Assembly (NCBI GenBank): GCA_003427395.1
Contig: BFEA01000389.1
Coordinates: 1,094,005 to 1,135,113, forward strand
DNA from: Chara braunii
Lineage: Eukaryota; Streptophyta; Charophyceae; Charales; Characeae
Length of the DNA stretch: 41,109 bases
Reading direction: 5' to 3'
In this document: positions 20,401-31,011 of the stretch, piece by piece
Layout: every line of letters starts with the position of its first letter
Position numbering within the stretch: position 1 is the first letter of the stretch
Translations under genes and position numbers: made by a program
The notes under the pieces: generated by a model
What the model saw: the letters and a program-made list of their open reading frames with translations, nothing else
Told to the model about the DNA's origin: nothing
Databases searched by the model: none

Positions 20401-22759
20401 ATGCCCGGTAAAAGAAGACCCTATTCTATGGCAAACAGAGAACCGACCAAAAAGACACAGCATCCGCGAGCTATGGGCAAACTCAGGATGCAGTCACTTC
20501 AGGCAGTGCGAGGGATGCTCTGTTGTAATAAGATGTGTTGCGTTGAACTGACAGCCGAAGATGTCAGCCCGATGCGGGAGGCATTCTACTCGAAAAGTTT
20601 CACAGAAAGGACGAAGTGGTGGTTGCAAACCATACATGACTTCACCGTTATGGAAGGTGGTGTGCGTGCACGCATACTGTAACATTCTCGACATTTCTCG
20701 TAACACATTCTATGTCTACAAAAGGATGTACTCTAACGGTGTTGTCGTTAGGGAGCATGGGCACTCGGGCTTGTCTAAACCATCCGAAAAAGTCGTCACG
20801 ATGCTTGCACTGTTGAAACGATTCATCGACGACCACGCCGATAGTATGCCGAATGACATGGTCTGGAAAAATGGAGTTTGTCGTCCTCGCCGTAGGATTC
20901 CTGCGACATTCACAAAACGAGCAATTTACGAATCATTGCGCTCTGATCTTTTGATGTGCCACTCGGAAGTTGTGTCGAAGTCGACTCTCTACGCTATGTG
21001 GAGTAAACACTTCTGGCACGTGAGTCTAACTATGTCCAACACATTCACGAAGTGCGCAAAATGTATATTCTACAAGCAGTGCATTGCTAAGTCGAAGTAC
21101 GAGAGGGACCGTAAGAAATCCAAAGATAGGATGCGGAAACATTAAGAGCTGCAAGTCAACCACATGCTAGACCATAGCCCCTGCAAAATGGATTCCATCT
21201 TGCGGCAGTCCGAGTGTCTGTGCATCATTATCGACGGCATGGATCAAAAGAAAACTACCATACCGCATATAGGGCAGGCTAACTTCTCGAAGGACTTGCA
21301 CCACGAGAGGATGATGAAGACTGGTCTCACGGCCGCTCTGGTCCATGGTCGGGATCCGTCTATATATGTTTACACATATTTTCCTTACTACACACACGGC
21401 CCCAGCAGTACGACGACGTGTTTAATGCGAACTCTTACGGAGATCCAATCCAGTGGGAAACCTCTACCGCCGTTTCTTCGTATTCAAGCTGATAACTGCT
21501 TCAAAGAAAACAAGAATAGATTCATCTGCGCATTGGCAACACTTCTTGTGGAGTTCGGGATTTTCAAGGAAATAGAAATTGGTTTTATGATAGTTGGACA
21601 CACGCACACAGACGTCGATGCCACGTTTAGTGTTTTCTCCAAGAAACTCAAGGACAATGATGCCTACACAATGGATGAGTTGTTCCTTTTGCTAGAGCGG
21701 TCTCATAAGACTCCTCCGCGGTGTATGTTTCTTGATAGGATAGCAGACTGGAGAGGTCTTATTTACCCGCATGTTTCAAAGCGCATGACAGGGATTTCGA
21801 AGCCTCATTTGCTAAAATTCTACATGATAGGTGATAATCCCGCCATGTCCTATAAAGAGTATTGCACAAACGCTAAGTGGTTGCCGGAGGATGATTCTCT
21901 TTACTGGTTGAAACAAACAGACAACGGTTGTTACGCTGGTCCGCAGTAACCTTTCGATCCTATGCCGGTCCAACCGGCGTTCCTCGACGATTACAAAAAC
22001 GGTTTGGAGGGAGTGAAGAGGTTTTTGGAAGTATATGAAAAAAAAAGAGAAACTTGGATGTCTTTCCGAGACAAAGAGGTGACTAGAATAGATAGGGCTT
22101 TTCGGTTTCGGGAAGATCATGTCAAACACGCGGGGGACATTATCGACAACTGGGTGCCTTCGGCACCCATCACCGAATTCTGGTAAAAGGTCACCCATGT
22201 CGTTGAAGACAAGAGTTCTTTCTCTGATTCGGATGCATCCGAATTACAACGAGAACCTCTGTTCATGGATCTTCAGAGGGACAAGCCTAAGGCCAGCTTT
22301 GATCCTTTCGAAGGTGTGCATGTCGACAGTTTTGTCATTATGCAACCATCAGGCGAGGACATGCATCAAGGAGTGTCTTTTTGGGTTGGCCAGGTTCGCA
22401 GTGAAGTTGACAAGAACGAAGATTCGCCAACTTACAACCAATTCACAGTGGAGTACTGGGTTTCAATCGGAAAAACGACCATACTAAGAGGATTGTATGC
22501 CGACGCCTGGAAAAAAAAATGGAAAAAAAATCCAGGGCACGAGGAAGAGTATCAACATATCACAACCGTTCCGTTTTCTTGGATGAGACAAACGAGGACG
22601 AATGTCTGCGAGTCCTCCAGAAAGTTTACCACCGGTCTTGTGATTCCTCTGAAAGTAAGAAAAAATGCAACTCCCGCCCTAGAAAATGGCGTTGGCGCTA
22701 AAAAACAAAGCGTTTCCGGAGAAGGGAGCGGGCAGGAGGCTACCTCATCGAGAGTTTGA
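20401..22759 (+). pseudogene. DUF7869-like protein, plausible DDE-type transposase, with in-frame stops
   Basis: ATG at 20401 opens a Cys-containing N-terminal part (KMCCVELTAEDVSPMREAFY, FTERTKWWLQTIHDF), then a frameshift near 20660. The next frame reads CVHAYCNILDISRNTFY and runs to TAA at 21143-21145. The same frame resumes with the conserved core: IIIDGMDQKK (about 21227), IQADNCFKENKNR (about 21485) and GHTHTDVDATFS (about 21596). Those three blocks identify a widespread eukaryotic family annotated, as I recall, as DUF7869; the two spaced Asp and the HTHTDVD block suggest an RNase H/DDE-like fold, which is my inference. The frame continues through TAA at 21947 and TAA at 22184, contains an in-frame palindrome (SDSDASEL, 22228) and ends at 22757-22759. 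It is close to full length, so decay is recent. Confidence 0.7.
22228..22243. repeat. perfect palindrome TTCGGATGCATCCGAA inside the DUF7869-like gene
   Basis: A copy with both arms intact, read in frame as SDASE within the coding frame of the putative transposase. Confidence 0.92.
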
Positions 22760-22995
22760 TGGTTGTCGTCTTTTCGTACGGAGAACGTATTGCCATGCTG
22801 GCATGTGCACACCACACTTGACTCCATGGAATACGTCGCTTAATGATTTGTGCTCTCTGGGTTACGCGCTTCAAATCAACCAGAGTTCTTCATCAATTTT
22901 CGACATTGACCGTGGGGGCGTTTTGGTCGTCGTAGCATGACCTCGGGCTTTCGATCCTGACCTTGATGTGAAGCTTTTATTGTGACTTTTGTCTT

Positions 22996-23451
22996 TTGCA
23001 GTGTGCAGACTTTCCTCTTCTGACGTACTTCGAAAACATGGATGAGATTTTGGGCTTCATTGAAATAAAAGTCCCTGGACAACTGGCGATCATCACAAAG
23101 GGAGGAGCGTTTCCTTTTCAGTATAAGAGAATCTACAGGATCAAGGCGGGAGGACGAACAATGTTTGTCATCATGGTAAGGTTTACTGATCAAAACATTT
23201 TCGACATGCGAATATATGAGTGTCGGGGGGAAAATTGGATGCGAGGAAATTTTACAAGAGCTTATGTAAATACTTCAGAAGTTCTTTTTGCCTTGAGACG
23301 TGCTGTGCTCAGAGCAGTGGGTGACATTGAGGGTTTCTCGTTTGCCATTACGGATTTTGAAGGTCTGCCTCAACCTCCAATCACGGCTTGCATGGTGGAC
23401 GGTTCGACATGGGAACCGATAGTGAACGCTCTGCGAAGAGGCTTCTTCTGA
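22996..23451 (+). CDS. unrecognised ORF, possible last exon of the preceding gene
   Basis: 151 codons preceded by a good acceptor (TGTCTTTTGCAG ending near 23001). The sequence looks protein-like (GFIEIKVPGQLAIITKGG, GGRTMFVIMVRFTDQNIFD, GEPW-free C-terminus ending WEPIVNALRRGFF) but matches no family I know. GTAAGGTTTACTG near 23176 could be an internal donor. Its 3' end has been duplicated downstream (23800-23980). It may be a downstream gene of the same mobile element or a 3' exon of the DUF7869-like gene. Confidence 0.4.
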   Translation: MQCADFPLLTYFENMDEILGFIEIKVPGQLAIITKGGAFPFQYKRIYRIKAGGRTMFVIMVRFTDQNIFDMRIYECRGENWMRGNFTRAYVNTSEVLFALRRAVLRAVGDIEGFSFAITDFEGLPQPPITACMVDGSTWEPIVNALRRGFF

Positions 23452-23499
23452 AGACTTTAACTTTTTAAGATTTTTCATGACCAGTCATACGTTTCTAGA

Positions 23500-24180
23500 G
23501 TTTTGTGTCATTATGTCGGATTTGTGAATATTTCCGTAGTACAGTCATTTTTTGTTTATTTTTACTTTTCAGCAGTTTGAGAGACGAGTCTCGACACTTC
23601 CCAAATTTTGTGGTCGAACGTCAGATTAGTTGAAATTTGCACATTGTAAAGTATTAACGAAAGCCACGAGTGCCGACCCTGGCTCATGGTCCGTCGTGGT
23701 TCGGATGCATCCGACCCAGAGAATAAGGATACTGTTACGACAGGCAAACACAAGAGCGTCAAGGGGGAAACTTGATGCTGGGAGATTTTACAGCAGCTTA
23801 TCTGCAAGCTGCAGATGTACTTGTGTCCTTGAGACGTGCTATTGTCATGGCAGGGGAAGACGTTCTCGGTGTTCATTACGGGGTTCGAATGTCTGCCTCA
23901 ACGTCCTATCTCGGCTTGCATTGTTGACGGTTCAACATGGGAACCGGTACTGAACGCTTTGCGAAGAGGCTTCTTTTGAAGATTTCAAGTTCGGGACACT
24001 TTGGCAACGAGTCTTACGTTTTTAGAGTTTCGTCAGGATGTCGGATTTGTGAATGTTTTCATAGTGTAGTATTTTTCAAAGATAAATCTCGACATTTTCA
24101 AATTTTTGTGTTAGAATGTCCGATTAGTTGAAATTTTCACACTGTAAAGTACTGAGGGTTTCTGATTCATCCTGCGTCTT
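23500..24180 (+). repeat. duplicated gene 3' end and 3' flank
   Basis: 23830-23980 is a diverged copy of 23300-23455 (shared CGGCTTGCAT, GACGGTTC, ACATGGGAACCG and GCGAAGAGGCTTCTT). 24030-24175 matches 23510-23670 (shared TCGGATTTGTGAAT, GATTAGTTGAAATTT). The offset is about 525 bases. Palindromes lie at 23700 (right end GAC) and, decayed, at 24160. Confidence 0.82.
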
Positions 24181-25404
24181 TGCCTTGCAAACTGTTTGGT
24201 TGTGTAGAACGTGGGACTCAGTTTTGCAAGGATTAGTTCACATTTCATGGCATAGTGGGTGTTCTTGATTTGGATAGCCTTGCCAACTCTTTGGTTAGTG
24301 GAAACTTTTGAGGTAACTGTCACAAATTCACAGTATTGGGACCACATAACTGTTATCTGTTTTTACGGCGTATTTCTCATTTGTCTCGACAATGGTTAAT
24401 TTGTCTTCGCTTTTCAATCTGATTCTCATGAGTTGTCAAACGTCTTCAAAATTCAGTGAGATCTTTCAAAATAAATATAAGGTCCTTGGTCATTTCAGCA
24501 ACTGATAATCTGTACACGGTTTGATTTGGATGTATCCTACGCATTCGTTTGAGCCTTCTCCAATGCCCAATCCTCAGATGATAACGTCTCTACATAATAT
24601 GCTCCCCACCACTTCACTCCGTATGGTGCCCGTTTGTTTTGAGAAATGTTTGGTAAAGTGATAATGTACATGCATCCGCCATCGAGTTGAAATTTAAGAC
24701 TGATGGTTACTAGAGTTCTTAAGGGGTTCTCGAGGGTGCACTTTTTTTTGTTAACATACATCATTTGATCTCGGCGAGGACATTGGCAGAGTGGTGGGCA
24801 GCATTGGGTAGGGATGTTACAAGTTCATGGTTGCAAGGGCGAACTCGGTAAGCGGCAAATGATAACATCTCTACATAATGCTGCCCACCACTTCACTCCG
24901 TCCGACACCCTTTTATTTTAAGAAATATCTGGTAAGCTATAATTGCTTCTTGGAATGATAACATATTGGGCTATGATCATAAGTTCAACCTTTTGATTGA
25001 GTGAAGGATATTTAATGGATGACGCACGATTGATAACATAACGGATTTTCTCCATTCGAATGATGAAATATTTGATTCGGATATATCCCAGTTTTACTAT
25101 AAAACTTGCCGACTTGTGTACTATGGATATCGAAACATGTGATTCGGATGTATCCTACTCATCTTGCTTGTATTCAATTAGACTTCAAAAATGAGTTATT
25201 CTTGTCACTCCCATGCACCCTTTAAAGCCTCAACGAAGACTTTTTTTGGGTCACTCATATGTGTCCCTCACAAGGCGAAACCTTCGATATGCTACGTTCA
25301 TATTGACTGTCTGAATGTGTGTCTGTTTAGTAAGGATGTATCCGACTTCAGTAATTGAACTTTTCGTCTTGAAACAAACTAAATGTGTTGAGGATTTATC
25401 CGTT
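24160..25404. repeat. decayed palindrome copies in AT-rich DNA
   Basis: Six copies at 24160, 24525, 25076, 25143, 25331 and 25389. All have lost one or both CG dinucleotides (for example TTTGGATGTATCCTAC, TTCGGATGTATCCTAC, TAAGGATGTATCCGAC). They are the last copies before the family disappears. Confidence 0.65.
24573..24942. repeat. two-copy duplication in AT-rich DNA
   Basis: 24573-24665 and 24857-24942 share GATAACRTCTCTACATAAT, CCCACCACTTCACTCCGT and AAGAAAT-like blocks, about 285 bases apart. No gene is seen around them. Confidence 0.8.
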
Positions 25405-26544
25405 GAACAGGGACTCTTATCGTCGTGTATGAATGTACAATGAGCATCTTCTTTCGTCAGCTGTGTATACCTTTCGAGTTTCTCGAACGACAAAAGTACT
25501 ATTTAGAAAATAATGTACTATTTTGATGAATAACATGTTTATTTATGATTGAAAATTCATATATATCATGACAGTCCATATAAAATATTTTATGAACTGA
25601 GTTTGACTTTCATTTCATCTCTAACATGCACTTTAAGATAGAAGGGATACCCCATTCTTCGAAGAAAAAATTTCAAGTAAAACAAAAAATTCATATATCT
25701 AATTATCATTTAATTGTTCGTCGAACTTTAAAATTTATTATTTTACTTGACAAGTTTCTGTTTAAAAATGAGTTTCCCCTTCTTGCTATATTGAATTGTT
25801 GAAGATGGAATGGAAGTCTGGAAGAGTTTATGAAATATCTTAATTAAGTTTTAATTTTGGTAAAAAAATAATCGTATAACTTATATTGGATTGACCTATT
25901 TATAACTGAGAATCTATATATAGAGTATTATAGATTAACAACCCAATTTAAATATTTCACAAACTCATTATGAATTTTATTTTATTTCTAGCATGAAGTT
26001 CAAATTAGAAGGATTACACCATTCTAAGAAGGAAAGTTTTCAATTAGGAAGAAAAATTTTAAAAGTGAAAACACATTTTTTAAGATGAAATGAAAATTAA
26101 AAACTAAGAATAAGTATTTAATTTTTGAAAATTTTTATGTTATTGGTTTAGATGCTGAGATTTGTTTTTAGTCTAAGGCAGGGTAATATCCTACCTTGAG
26201 GGTGTTGCATAACACTCAGATGGTGGCTCCTACCAAAATGTATGCCCCCCGGTCTTGACGAAAACCCTTGTGAAAACTTTCGTCTCTTCAAAAAAAATCA
26301 ATTTATTTTTTAATAAAATAAAAAAAAGAAAGGAAAGAAAATTAAGAAAGCTCTAGACTAGAATGATCTCCGTTTTTTTTACTCCACATCCCCTCCATCT
26401 TCCTCCCTTTTCTCCAAGATGACAAGGCAAAATACGGTGGTCTGTTGGAAATTTTTGTACCAAGGTGCTTTTGACCGTATATAGCTTTTAATTGGTACTT
26501 GAGTCAGCTACACGGTCTGAAGGTTGATAGTCTTCATAAGTTTT
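25405..26544. repeat. AT-rich region with a degenerate ~365-bp duplication
   Basis: 25610-25690 resembles 25975-26055 (shared CTAACATG/CTAGCATG, AGAAGG, CACCATTC-like and TTTTCAA blocks). The rest is AT-rich without a convincing frame. A GC-richer stretch at 26170-26285 (GGTGGCTCCTACC) might be part of another repeat that I do not recognise. Confidence 0.6.
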
Positions 26545-26617
26545 CATAGCTGTGTAGACCCCCATACGAATACGGGCCGTACGTACGGCTCATGTGGTCG
26601 TACCGGCCATACGTACG

Positions 26618-26650
<33 letters not shown>

Positions 26651-26882
26651 CTGAAAAACAAAAATGTTATGCAGAAAAATAAACTGAAACACTTTTGCCT
26701 CAGGGTCATATTAAATTCGTTACCAAATTTGAGATAAAAAAACTAAACTGTTTTTTTTTTTTTTTTTTTTTTTTTTTCGTACGGGGCTGTATGTACGGCC
26801 GTACGGCCGTTCATACGGCCGTACGTACGACCTTACGATAAACCCCCCGTACGTCGTACGGAGTGTTACACAGTCTCATAGT
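26545..26882. repeat. inverted TACG-rich element with facing poly-A and poly-T
   Basis: The left arm (26545-26619) is rich in CGTACGTACGG and ends in 31 A (26618-26648). The right arm begins with 27 T (26751-26777) and then reads the reverse complement type (CGTACGGGGCTGTATGTACG, to 26882). The outer ends also pair (CTGTGTAGAC against a reverse-complement CTGTGTAACA). The whole is a tail-to-tail pair of A-tailed units separated by about 100 bases. It could be two SINE-like insertions or one foldback element. Confidence 0.8.
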
Positions 26883-27111
26883 ATCACCTCTTCTTACCTT
26901 TGTTCGTGGAAGGAAATTGCACAAGATTTTATAACTGTTTTTTTAGGTTGGTCAGTTTGTGTTAATCGCAGGTTCAATTTTATTGCGGAAGGTCGTAAAT
27001 TCTCTGACAAGAGCTTGATTTGTTCGCTAGTTGTGGCGGATTTACCTATCCAATCTCTCCTCCCCACCTCCCTTTTTTTTCCATATATTTTGCTTTGTAC
27101 GACACTTGATT

Positions 27112-27426
27112 NNNNNNNNNNNNNNNNNNNNNNNNNNNNNNNNNNNNNNNNNNNNNNNNNNNNNNNNNNNNNNNNNNNNNNNNNNNNNNNNNNNNNNNNN
27201 NNNNNNNNNNNNNNNNNNNNNNNNNNNNNNNNNNNNNNNNNNNNNNNNNNNNNNNNNNNNNNNNNNNNNNNNNNNNNNNNNNNNNNNNNNNNNNNNNNNN
27301 NNNNNNNNNNNNNNNNNNNNNNNNNNNNNNNNNNNNNNNNNNNNNNNNNNNNNNNNNNNNNNNNNNNNNNNNNNNNNNNNNNNNNNNNNNNNNNNNNNNN
27401 NNNNNNNNNNNNNNNNNNNNNNNNNN
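27112..27426. other. assembly gap
   Basis: 315 N. Reading frames that cross it are meaningless. Confidence 0.99.
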
Positions 27427-28694
27427 TTTTTTTTCTCTCTCTTCCCACTTTGAACGAACTTGGTTTCAAATTTATAAGAGGAAAACAACTACTATTATCT
27501 TACATGTATTTTTATGGAAAGGCTTATTTGGTAAGCGGTTAACAATTCAAGAAGTATTATTCAGAAAAATAAAATATACCGGAACTAAGGTAAGGTGTTC
27601 TGAACTTCTTGATATGAGAGTGAGCGACAGGCTTCACCCGCATAGAAAGTCTCGGTCTTTAATGATCGCATTTGGACATGGAATGAGGTAGTCTTCTACA
27701 AACAAGGTTTGCGACAGTAGGAAAAATGGAAAGAAGTTGAAGAAGGGATGCTTGATCAACCAATATTTTCCTTAATAGAACGCATGGTCATAATATTGTG
27801 TTTCTAGATTGACATTTGCGCCAAAAATACCGCAGGGATCATGCATTTATTTGCAAAGGATGGTAGTTAGTTACTTCCTGACAGTCATAATTGCTTTTGT
27901 TTTCGTAAACTGAAATAAGAAATAACGAAGACGCTTTGACAATAACTGACATTTCATTAAAACAAACATTTTTCCCTAAATTAACGAAAGTGGAGTTAGT
28001 CAAAATTTCATTGCTCATTTGGTGAGAAAGTGGTTATATCACTTTGTCCATCTGATGTTCCTCAAAGTAATGTACTGTCAACATACATCCAATGATCAGA
28101 TCATCGGGTGTCCACATGAAACCCAATGATCTGATCATCCCACGTCATGGGGGCAGAAAACACTAAAAAATATTGTTTTTTTCTTACGTTCAATTTCGTG
28201 AATTTAGAAAAATATTTGAGTTTAACGAAGTGTCAGTTCAATGACGAATGGATAATGATACGTCTCCTTAGTAGGCTTGTGAGAAGGCATGTGAAATAAT
28301 TTTCGGGAAAAGCTCAGTAGGACGCAGACCCGGTTTTAAATGCAAACCGAAATCCAAGTATTGCTTGTATTAGTTCAAATAATTCTTTGACGGTTATTTT
28401 CAACTGTAGTGCAGGTATTGCATGCTAAGGTCCTATCTTTCATTTGCAATTTAAAGCCTGTTGCTTTACTAAGAGATTCATAATTGTAGAGGTTTGTTGT
28501 CTGAGCCTGCTCGTACTTACATTCCCTCCTTTTCTTCTCAGTCGTTTTATCTCTTTGGGGAACAATGTGAATTTAGCAAAGAAATTGACCGATTGGAAAC
28601 TGGAAATCAATTTTCAAGATTCATAACGCAATTAGGGCGCCACTTTCTGATGCATTGGCTATTTTCAAGGTGGCAATAGTTGATGAAGGTATAT
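27427..28694. other. AT-rich, no recognised gene
   Basis: Two near-palindromes at 28089-28108 and 28121-28141 (CAATGATCAGATCATCGGG and CAATGATCTGATCATCCC) form an inverted pair. The end of this stretch (from about 28600) may hold the worn upstream part of the integrase that follows. Confidence 0.45.
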
Positions 28695-29423
28695 GGATCT
28701 AAGTTGCCCATGTCGACCGGTAGGCACTTGGAGGGCCGGAGACCAACGACCAAACACAACAGATGAACAAACTCCTCCAACACGTGTTGCGCATGTACAT
28801 TAGGCCCGACCAGATCAATTGGGACGAACATCTTCCCAAGTGAAGTCTGCGTATCACAACTCAGTGCTCTGTCTACTGTATGCACCCCGAATGAACTGCA
28901 TAGGTGTTTGCAGCCCCGACGTCCAATAATCCAATTGACTACCTGAATCCGGATCACATTTAAAGATTGCCACCTGGTACGAGGGAATTCAAGTTTGTTA
29001 TTTAGTAAACCACCAATACTTCCTAGAGTTATGCCCATTAACGCGCCACAATTTTAAGAAACGTACGGGCTACTACAGGAGTGCCCAAATTCATCCGATT
29101 AGAAACGTTTCTACTCTTCTTTTTCCTGCGGCCAATAGCTGGACCAAGTACGGGTGGTTTAAAGTCGAGCATCTGATGAACAGGCCAACAAGCACCGACG
29201 CCCGTCGCAAAAACTGTTACCTTCATATAGGGGAAAATGGCAAGTATTAGATTTCAAGGGAGAGGCAGATGGACCGTCTTACATGATTGAGATTCCACCC
29301 CACCTGCACACATACTCGGTATTCCACACGTCTAAGTTGCTTCCCTGCATCCCAAACCATGAGTTTCCCTCTCGACATCTCTCGTTGCTCCATGATTCCA
29401 CCAGACATGGATGCAAGTTATGA
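28695..29423 (+). pseudogene. Ty3/gypsy-type integrase, C-terminal part, decayed
   Basis: The plus strand reads, with frame changes, GSKLPMSTGRHLEG, then KHNR, RPDQINWDEHLP, a Tyr/His-rich piece, ANKHRRPSQK, and in one clean frame (29232-29423) GKWQVLDFKGEADG, SYMIEIPPHLHTYSVFHTSK and LLPCIP before TGA. These correspond in order to the end of a Ty3/gypsy integrase core (MST-x-HP, TDGQTERVNR, dQ-x-W) and the strand-rich C-terminal domain (x-Y-x-L-P, VFHVS-x-L). In the parent family integrase inserts element cDNA. No reverse transcriptase, protease or LTR is seen, so this is a fragment. Confidence 0.75.
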
Positions 29424-30168
29424 TGTAGATATAATAGATATGTCTCCCGTGCAGGCTGCAGTGGGAGACCACAAAGACAATACAAGGAATGAATTTCTAC
29501 GACCGGTAAGAATAGGATTTTTCTCGGAGGACCTCAAAATTAGGTCGGCGAGAGTGACAGCATTCACGCTGCTGACATATTAGTCCTGGTCCCAAGTTCC
29601 CGAAGTGTTCCAATTCCAGGCTGTCCCGGTAGGGTAGGCCATAGGGAATACAGGCCGCAGCTTCATAGGTCGGTAGGGGTTGGCACCAAAACGCCGTACG
29701 CTGGTAGAAGAGTGTTCGGTACCCGACAAGAAAACTCTTGTCCAGTCCCGCAGTCCCAAGTCCAAATTTTCAGCATGTCCCAGGAAAGTCCGGAAGCTAC
29801 CAGACCGACAAGGTGCTTGCAGCAGACAGGCCGCTGCCGTCTTGTACCACTCTGAAGAAGGCCAAGCGAAGTCAAGCCCTATATTTGGCTGCTACAGTGC
29901 AGCAGCTCATCACTTGTTTAATTTTAAAAGCGCTATTGTTGCTTATGCATTAAGGCAACTTGGGGAGTTTGTGCCTGAAGGAGGAAGGAGGGTGCATGAC
30001 TCCGCATAAGCTCCATAGCTAGGGTAGAGGGAGATAGGGAGTAGGAGGGCCATAGCCGCCGAATGCGAAGCTTACAAGAGTGGCTCAGCCTGTGTCTAGC
30101 GTTACGATCTAGGGTAGAGACACAGTGTGAGGTAGAGCAGGCCAAGTAAGCGAGAAGAGCTAAGCTGC

Positions 30169-30173
<5 letters not shown>
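29424..30173. other. no recognised gene
   Basis: It could contain the 3' end or LTR of the gypsy fragment, but no matching repeat pair is present in the window. The 109-codon frame at 29680-30009 (+) has no recognisable domain. Confidence 0.35.
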
Positions 30174-30260
<87 letters not shown>

Positions 30261-30261
30261 N

Positions 30262-30349
<88 letters not shown>
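30174..30349. repeat. (GA)n microsatellite
   Basis: About 175 bases of GA with one N at 30261. Confidence 0.98.
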
Positions 30350-30353
<4 letters not shown>

Positions 30354-30394
30354 TAGAAGCCATAGTCGCCATCCAGTTGAGATTAATCCTAAGA

Positions 30395-30413
30395 GTGTGT
30401 GTGTGTGTGTGTG
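30395..30413. repeat. (GT)n microsatellite downstream of the Penelope-like element
   Basis: A 19-base GT run, read as (CA)n on the element's own strand. It lies about 600 bases beyond the element's last codon. Confidence 0.9.
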
Positions 30414-31011
30414 CTGCAGAAACGCTGGAGAAATAAACATTTCTTGCATAATAATGATAATTTTGGAGACCGCTTCCTCATGTGTTGATTGGATCTCACC
30501 TTTCTTACTTACAAATCTTACAAAAATAGAAATTCGCGGACGTTACATCTCACAGCAAAGAATCCCTGATACTCGTTGGTGAAAAAATCACCGACGCTCA
30601 ACCCTTCTGTCCTGCTGCTCAGGCTAAGAGGAGAACTAGCTCCCAACTCGTGCATTTTATTCCTACGCATTCACCGTTTACCCACAGAAGAGCGACGGCT
30701 ACTACGCGTACCTACCCAAAAAACCAAACTATGTTCATTCAAAATAATACATTCAAAAATAATACCTCAGTAATAGCCGACCTTAGGATAGAAAAACTAC
30801 TACCGGGCGACGGCTAATCTCAAAGTCGAACAACTTTTTGCCCTCTCACAACTGTTTCTTTCTGATCCTGTATCCTCCAGGTTTCCGATCCGCAAAAACA
30901 CGGGCCAAATGTCATTTTTTTGCCTATGCCACTTCAGGGGGCTTTTTTTCGCTTTCGGCCCGATCTTGTGCCCCCTCTATTTCATCCCCAAAAGGGCAGT
31001 CCCCGCCAGTG
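30414..31011. other. probable 3' untranslated region of the Penelope-like element
   Basis: No gene is seen. On the minus strand this follows the reverse transcriptase frame directly and so is likely in part the element's 3' region. The end cannot be fixed. Confidence 0.35.

Noticed and set aside
20401-22759. Reassigned stop codons (TAA and TAG read as Gln) to explain open frames with internal stops
   Set aside because: TGA also interrupts frames in the same way (1639, 4388, 31819), sometimes where Trp is expected, frameshifts are present too, and every stop codon is one transition away from a sense codon. Decay explains all cases with fewer assumptions.
24780-24860. A possible tRNA or small RNA gene
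   Set aside because: The GC-richer patch does not fold into a cloverleaf by eye and has no TTCRA-type T loop in the right place.
26894-27542. ORFs of 140-191 codons crossing 27112-27426
   Set aside because: Most of their length is assembly gap.
28607-29038. A 143-codon minus-strand gene
   Set aside because: The plus strand at the same place matches the gypsy integrase end in order, so this frame is its shadow.
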